Shown here: one piece after another, positions 61,464-64,000 of the stretch
How positions within the stretch are numbered: the first letter of the stretch is position 1
Layout: each line of letters opens with the position of its first letter
Assembly (NCBI RefSeq): GCF_009664975.1
Contig: NZ_WJXB01000002.1
Span: forward strand, 558,001 to 622,000
DNA: 64,000 bases
DNA from: Paenibacillus monticola
GTDB taxonomy: Bacteria > Bacillota > Bacilli > Paenibacillales > Paenibacillaceae
Direction of reading: 5' to 3'
Position numbers and translations under genes: made by a program
The notes under the pieces: generated by a model
Seen by the model: the letters and a program-made list of their open reading frames with translations, nothing else
Told to the model about the DNA's origin: nothing
Databases searched by the model: none

Positions 61464-62843
61464 TTACCTGTTCACTTGCTTGACCTTACCATCACTGCCG
61501 ATAGTAATAAGTCCAGCGGAGAGGGACTCCAACCTCTTGAGCAAAAGCTGCCCATCGACTTCATTCATAGGCACAGACTGGGCCAGTTCAGCATCCATAG
61601 GCTTCAGCTGTAATGAACATTGCCCTTTTTTGGTGCATTCCGCTTGGAAAATTGCCGTCTCCCAAGTAGCAGGGACAGTTGATCTCGTAAATATAAAATT
61701 GCCGGTACTATAGGCTATCCACTTGCCTTTATAGGGTTCAATCCCCTGCAAGACATGCGGATGACCTCCAATAACAAGATCTGCTCCCGCATCAATAAAG
61801 CTGCGTCCGAGCGATTGCTGAACACTATCATACTGTTCAACCCGTTCCTTGCCCCAATGGACAACGACAACTACCATGTCAGCTGATTTCTTGGCCTGAG
61901 CAATCGCCTTCAACCCTTCTGCACTATCATAAACCGAAGCGACTCCCGGTGAGCGCATTCCAGCCATCCAATCCGACTGTGGAATTACTCGCGTAAAGCC
62001 AAGTACAGCAATCTTTATACCATTGCGTTCAAAATATTGCGCCGAATAAGCTTCCTTGCTAGTTAGACCAGCGCCAACATAAGGTATTCCCCTTTCGCTA
62101 AGATTACTCAGCGTATCTTCAAGACCCTGCACACCCTGATCCAGGGTATGGTTATTCGCCAGATTCACGGCGTCTACTCCTGCCGCCTTCAGTGCATCCA
62201 GCGCTTCCGGTGCTCCCTTGAATACATATTGCTTATTAGCGGCCATTCCGCGCGTGGTGATCGGTGTCTCCAAATTGAGTACCGTCAGATCGTCTTGCTT
62301 AAATAATCCATTCAACCCCGCATAGGAGTACGAGTAACCCTTCTTGTCGAGCAGTTCACCCACTTTACCGGAAAAAATAGCGTCTCCCGCAAAATTAAGT
62401 GTCACTGTACTCCCGGCGGCATCCTCCTCGGAAAGTCCTGAGGCTACGCCAGAGCCTTGGGAACTGTCTATATCCGACACAGGTGCTTCCGTGGGAGCCG
62501 CAGGTGGTTCCGTCTCCAGTGCCTCGGTAGGGGTGCCATCCATTAGCGGTGATGGTGAAATCTCAGGAGCCTCTACTGGAACTGAAGGTTCAGGCGTTGC
62601 TGTCGCTTCGGGTGTCGGAACAGCCGTAGGTGCCAGAGTTGGATCTGGAGACGGTGATACCAAGGCCTCACCTTGTTGTGGAGGTGAGGCAGACCCTTCA
62701 CTACCGTTTGAACTTATAAAATAATAGGATAAAGCAGCGGTTATCAACAAAAGCAAACTTGCGTTAATCCATATCCATGCCGTTCTGCGGCGGCGTTTGC
62801 TGGTATGTTTACTTTGTCGTGAACGTGATCGCGGCGGATACAT
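61464..62843 (-). CDS. capA: CapA-family membrane-anchored protein
   Basis: A 459-residue protein. A basic N-terminus leads to one span (WIWINASLLLLITAALSYYFI, by position about 23-43), then a Pro/Glu/Thr/Ala-rich linker to about residue 135, and an exported PGA_cap calcineurin-like domain: NFAGDAIFSG, LNLETPIT, NLANNHTLDQG, VVHWGKER and GGHPHVLQGIE. CapA proteins serve poly-gamma-glutamate synthesis or transport, but no capBC is adjacent, so the substrate is open. Confidence 0.9.
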   Translation of the reverse strand: MYPPRSRSRQSKHTSKRRRRTAWIWINASLLLLITAALSYYFISSNGSEGSASPPQQGEALVSPSPDPTLAPTAVPTPEATATPEPSVPVEAPEISPSPLMDGTPTEALETEPPAAPTEAPVSDIDSSQGSGVASGLSEEDAAGSTVTLNFAGDAIFSGKVGELLDKKGYSYSYAGLNGLFKQDDLTVLNLETPITTRGMAANKQYVFKGAPEALDALKAAGVDAVNLANNHTLDQGVQGLEDTLSNLSERGIPYVGAGLTSKEAYSAQYFERNGIKIAVLGFTRVIPQSDWMAGMRSPGVASVYDSAEGLKAIAQAKKSADMVVVVVHWGKERVEQYDSVQQSLGRSFIDAGADLVIGGHPHVLQGIEPYKGKWIAYSTGNFIFTRSTVPATWETAIFQAECTKKGQCSLQLKPMDAELAQSVPMNEVDGQLLLKRLESLSAGLITIGSDGKVKQVNR

Positions 62844-62939
62844 GGGTACTGGTGATCTCCTTTACACTCAAATAGTTTCTATAACAAACCATATAAATTA
62901 GGTGAAACATAGTATAAATTTGTTTTGTTAAAACCCACT

Positions 62940-63140
62940 TATGTAATTTCCCTGTGATTTTATTTAGTGGGTTCCCTCATATATGTTAAGTCTTTGGTAC
63001 CCCCCCGTCAACCTTAGCACTTCCAGCTTCCGCCTCAGATCAAGCTGCGAAACATGCCCTTGCGACTGACTTCCTGGGTTGGATTGATTGTCGAGCATCA
63101 GAAAGTTCCAAAAATACAACTGCCGGGGTTTCTACTGGTC
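62940..63140. repeat. Long divergent intergenic repeat, copy 2
   Basis: Matches 37345-37569 in patches, best at 62981-63017 (ATATGTTAAG-TCTTTGGTACCC-CCCC-GTCAACCTTAG) and at GGATTGATT (63092). Overall identity is low outside these blocks. Confidence 0.55.
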
Positions 63141-63253
63141 AATACGATTTATCAGTTTTAGGGGATGAAAACAAGTAAACCACAACTATTTCTTTCTATT
63201 ACATTAGAGTGCTTCTTTATCACCAATGAATTTCACATCGTCTATAGCATGTA

Positions 63254-63283
63254 CAAAAAGCCCACCAGCCGAAGCTAGTGGGC
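63254..63283 (-). terminator. Terminator after the gene at 63357
   Basis: GCCCAC-AGC / GCT-GTGGGC hairpin with a TTTTT tail on the minus strand. Confidence 0.7.
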
Positions 63284-63356
63284 ATAATATTAATACTCTG
63301 CGCATAGATCAAATCATTTTTGGCATAAAAAAAGCCCCTCCAATGAGCGACCCATA

Positions 63357-63575
63357 CTACTGCTTCATTTGGCTTAATGCCTCTAAGATATTTCCCTTTA
63401 AATATAAGTGCATCACAGGTAATACAACTTCCTTAGCACCAAACACTTGAACGCCTTGAGTACGTGCCTCTGTCTCTACCGCCTCAACAAATGACATACT
63501 ATTATCTTCGACATTCACTCGGATGTTATGAACATCCCATAGATCAAGAATCAGCGTATTGTTTGTCTGTTCCAT
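63357..63575 (-). CDS. Small conserved protein of unknown function
   Basis: A 72-residue soluble protein beginning MEQTNNTLILDLWDVHNIRV, ending GNILEALSQMKQ. AAAGGAG lies nine bases before ATG 63575; an extension to 63614 is unlikely. Mixed alpha/beta, family not recognised. It has its own terminator. Confidence 0.55.
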   Translation of the reverse strand: MEQTNNTLILDLWDVHNIRVNVEDNSMSFVEAVETEARTQGVQVFGAKEVVLPVMHLYLKGNILEALSQMKQ

Positions 63576-63774
63576 AGCAGATAGCTCCTTTCGGCATTTT
63601 CCCCATTGTGTCATAATACATCAGATTTCGCCATGAAATATTTAACAAACTTTATAATGAAAACGGTTGATTTATTCCAAAACGCTTGAAAATCTACTTT
63701 TATGAGAATCATCAGAATCAATTGAATTAGTAGGCAATAAATAACCCCGCTATATTCAGCAGGGTTAATACAAA

Positions 63775-64000
63775 TTATCTTCCTCCTGTAACAGGATTAA
63801 TCTCATTAGTTAGGTCTCTCACTAAATCCTTGGCAGCACTTTCCGCTATAAGTTTGGCCTGCTTTATGCAATCCGGCATACCAATGCCGTCATATCCGGC
63901 TCCAAAGGCATACACACCAGGCATTGACGTAGTTAGTTCGCTGCGCAGCTTGGCAATGTTCTCCGGATGTCCGACGGGATACTGAGGCATGGAATGCGTT
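63775..64000 (-). CDS. hemY: HemY/CgoX heme-pathway oxidase, N-terminus beyond window
   Basis: The C-terminal 74 or so residues of a flavin oxidase. MPQYPVGHPENIAKLRSEL and MPGVYAFGAGYDGIGMPDCIKQAK match the FAD-binding end of protoporphyrinogen/coproporphyrinogen oxidase. In Firmicutes this enzyme (CgoX) makes coproporphyrin III. The N-terminal three quarters lie beyond the right edge. Confidence 0.9.
   Translation of the reverse strand, partial: THSMPQYPVGHPENIAKLRSELTTSMPGVYAFGAGYDGIGMPDCIKQAKLIAESAAKDLVRDLTNEINPVTGGR

Larger units (their letters stand above)
62844..63356. other. Intergenic region with repeat copy 2
   Basis: About 510 bp between capA and the small gene at 63357. It contains the divergent repeat (62940-63140) and a terminator (63254-63283). 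I see no coding sequence. Confidence 0.5.

Noticed and set aside
62344..62724. Plus-strand reading frame opposite the CapA linker
   Set aside because: It is the complement of the Pro/Glu/Thr-rich linker; no ribosome binding site and low complexity.

Overview
The window looks like a chromosomal segment of a spore-forming, low-to-mid G+C Gram-positive bacterium, most likely Paenibacillus or a close relative. The pointers are strong GGAGG-type ribosome binding sites with frequent TTG/GTG starts, many Bacillus-type families (YhaO/YhaN, YkvI, YugP, YitT, YtpB, YjcZ, YebC, a SasB-type alarmone synthase, GltC-like LysR, YfmR-like ABC-F), a 6S RNA, a tRNA-Leu without an encoded CCA, and several families of palindromic intergenic repeats. 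It is mostly housekeeping DNA. I see no prophage, intact transposon, CRISPR array or secondary-metabolite cluster.

Layout. 1-2.0 kb: truncated glycerol dehydrogenase and an aldo/keto reductase with a perfect 24-bp palindromic operator candidate. 2.1-4.5 kb: a small accessory islet with a DUF7002/DarT-like protein, a nuclease-like/winged-helix fusion gene bracketed by two ~95% identical 181-bp structured repeats, and tRNA-Leu(CAG). 4.6-15.4 kb: small conserved genes, xpt, a YkvI-like membrane protein, a glycosyltransferase-yhaO-yhaN operon, an RsmF-type rRNA methyltransferase and a YjcZ microprotein. 15.6-21.3 kb (minus strand): HAD phosphatase, pseudouridine synthase, second RsmF paralogue, DUF309, SasB-type (p)ppGpp synthase, pyrD. 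21.5-28 kb: L,D-transpeptidase, ferredoxin, Y-family polymerase, citramalate synthase, ResA-like thioredoxin, free-standing JAMM protease. 28-34.7 kb: amtB-DUF294-DnaQ operon behind a GlnR/TnrA-like box, MerR regulator, YugP protease, GltC-like LysR, rhomboid. 34.8-39.9 kb: tpx, DUF1499-like gene, 6S RNA, DUF624 protein, a LexA-box-controlled pair of small genes, a beta-rich protein and a frameshifted gene. 39.9-46 kb: CshA-type helicase with Gly-rich tail, YitT, glycoside-hydrolase-like protein, MATE pump. 46.1-46.7 kb: IS1182-like remnant with both ends. 46.7-56.5 kb: pfkA, YtpB-like terpene synthase, MFS permease, YebC, CspB, small membrane protein, PepF, LapA, M42 peptidase, phosphodiester glycosidase. 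56.5-64 kb (minus strand): ABC-F, TetR, DUF92, FAH-family enzyme, GDPD, CapA, a small unknown, and the end of a HemY/CgoX oxidase.

Themes. Nitrogen control (amtB behind a GlnR-like box, GlnD-like DUF294 gene, GltC-like regulator), translation and RNA (two RsmF paralogues, RsuA-type synthase, CshA, YfmR-like ABC-F, 6S RNA), DNA repair (YhaO/YhaN, Y-family polymerase, SOS pair) and envelope functions (L,D-transpeptidase, CapA, GDPD, LapA). The least explained parts are the repeat-flanked islet at 2.1-4.3 kb, the SOS-linked small-gene pair at 37.6-38.4 kb, the amtB-DUF294-DnaQ operon, and the structured intergenic repeats. Family calls rest on reading motifs and on family knowledge; no database search was run.
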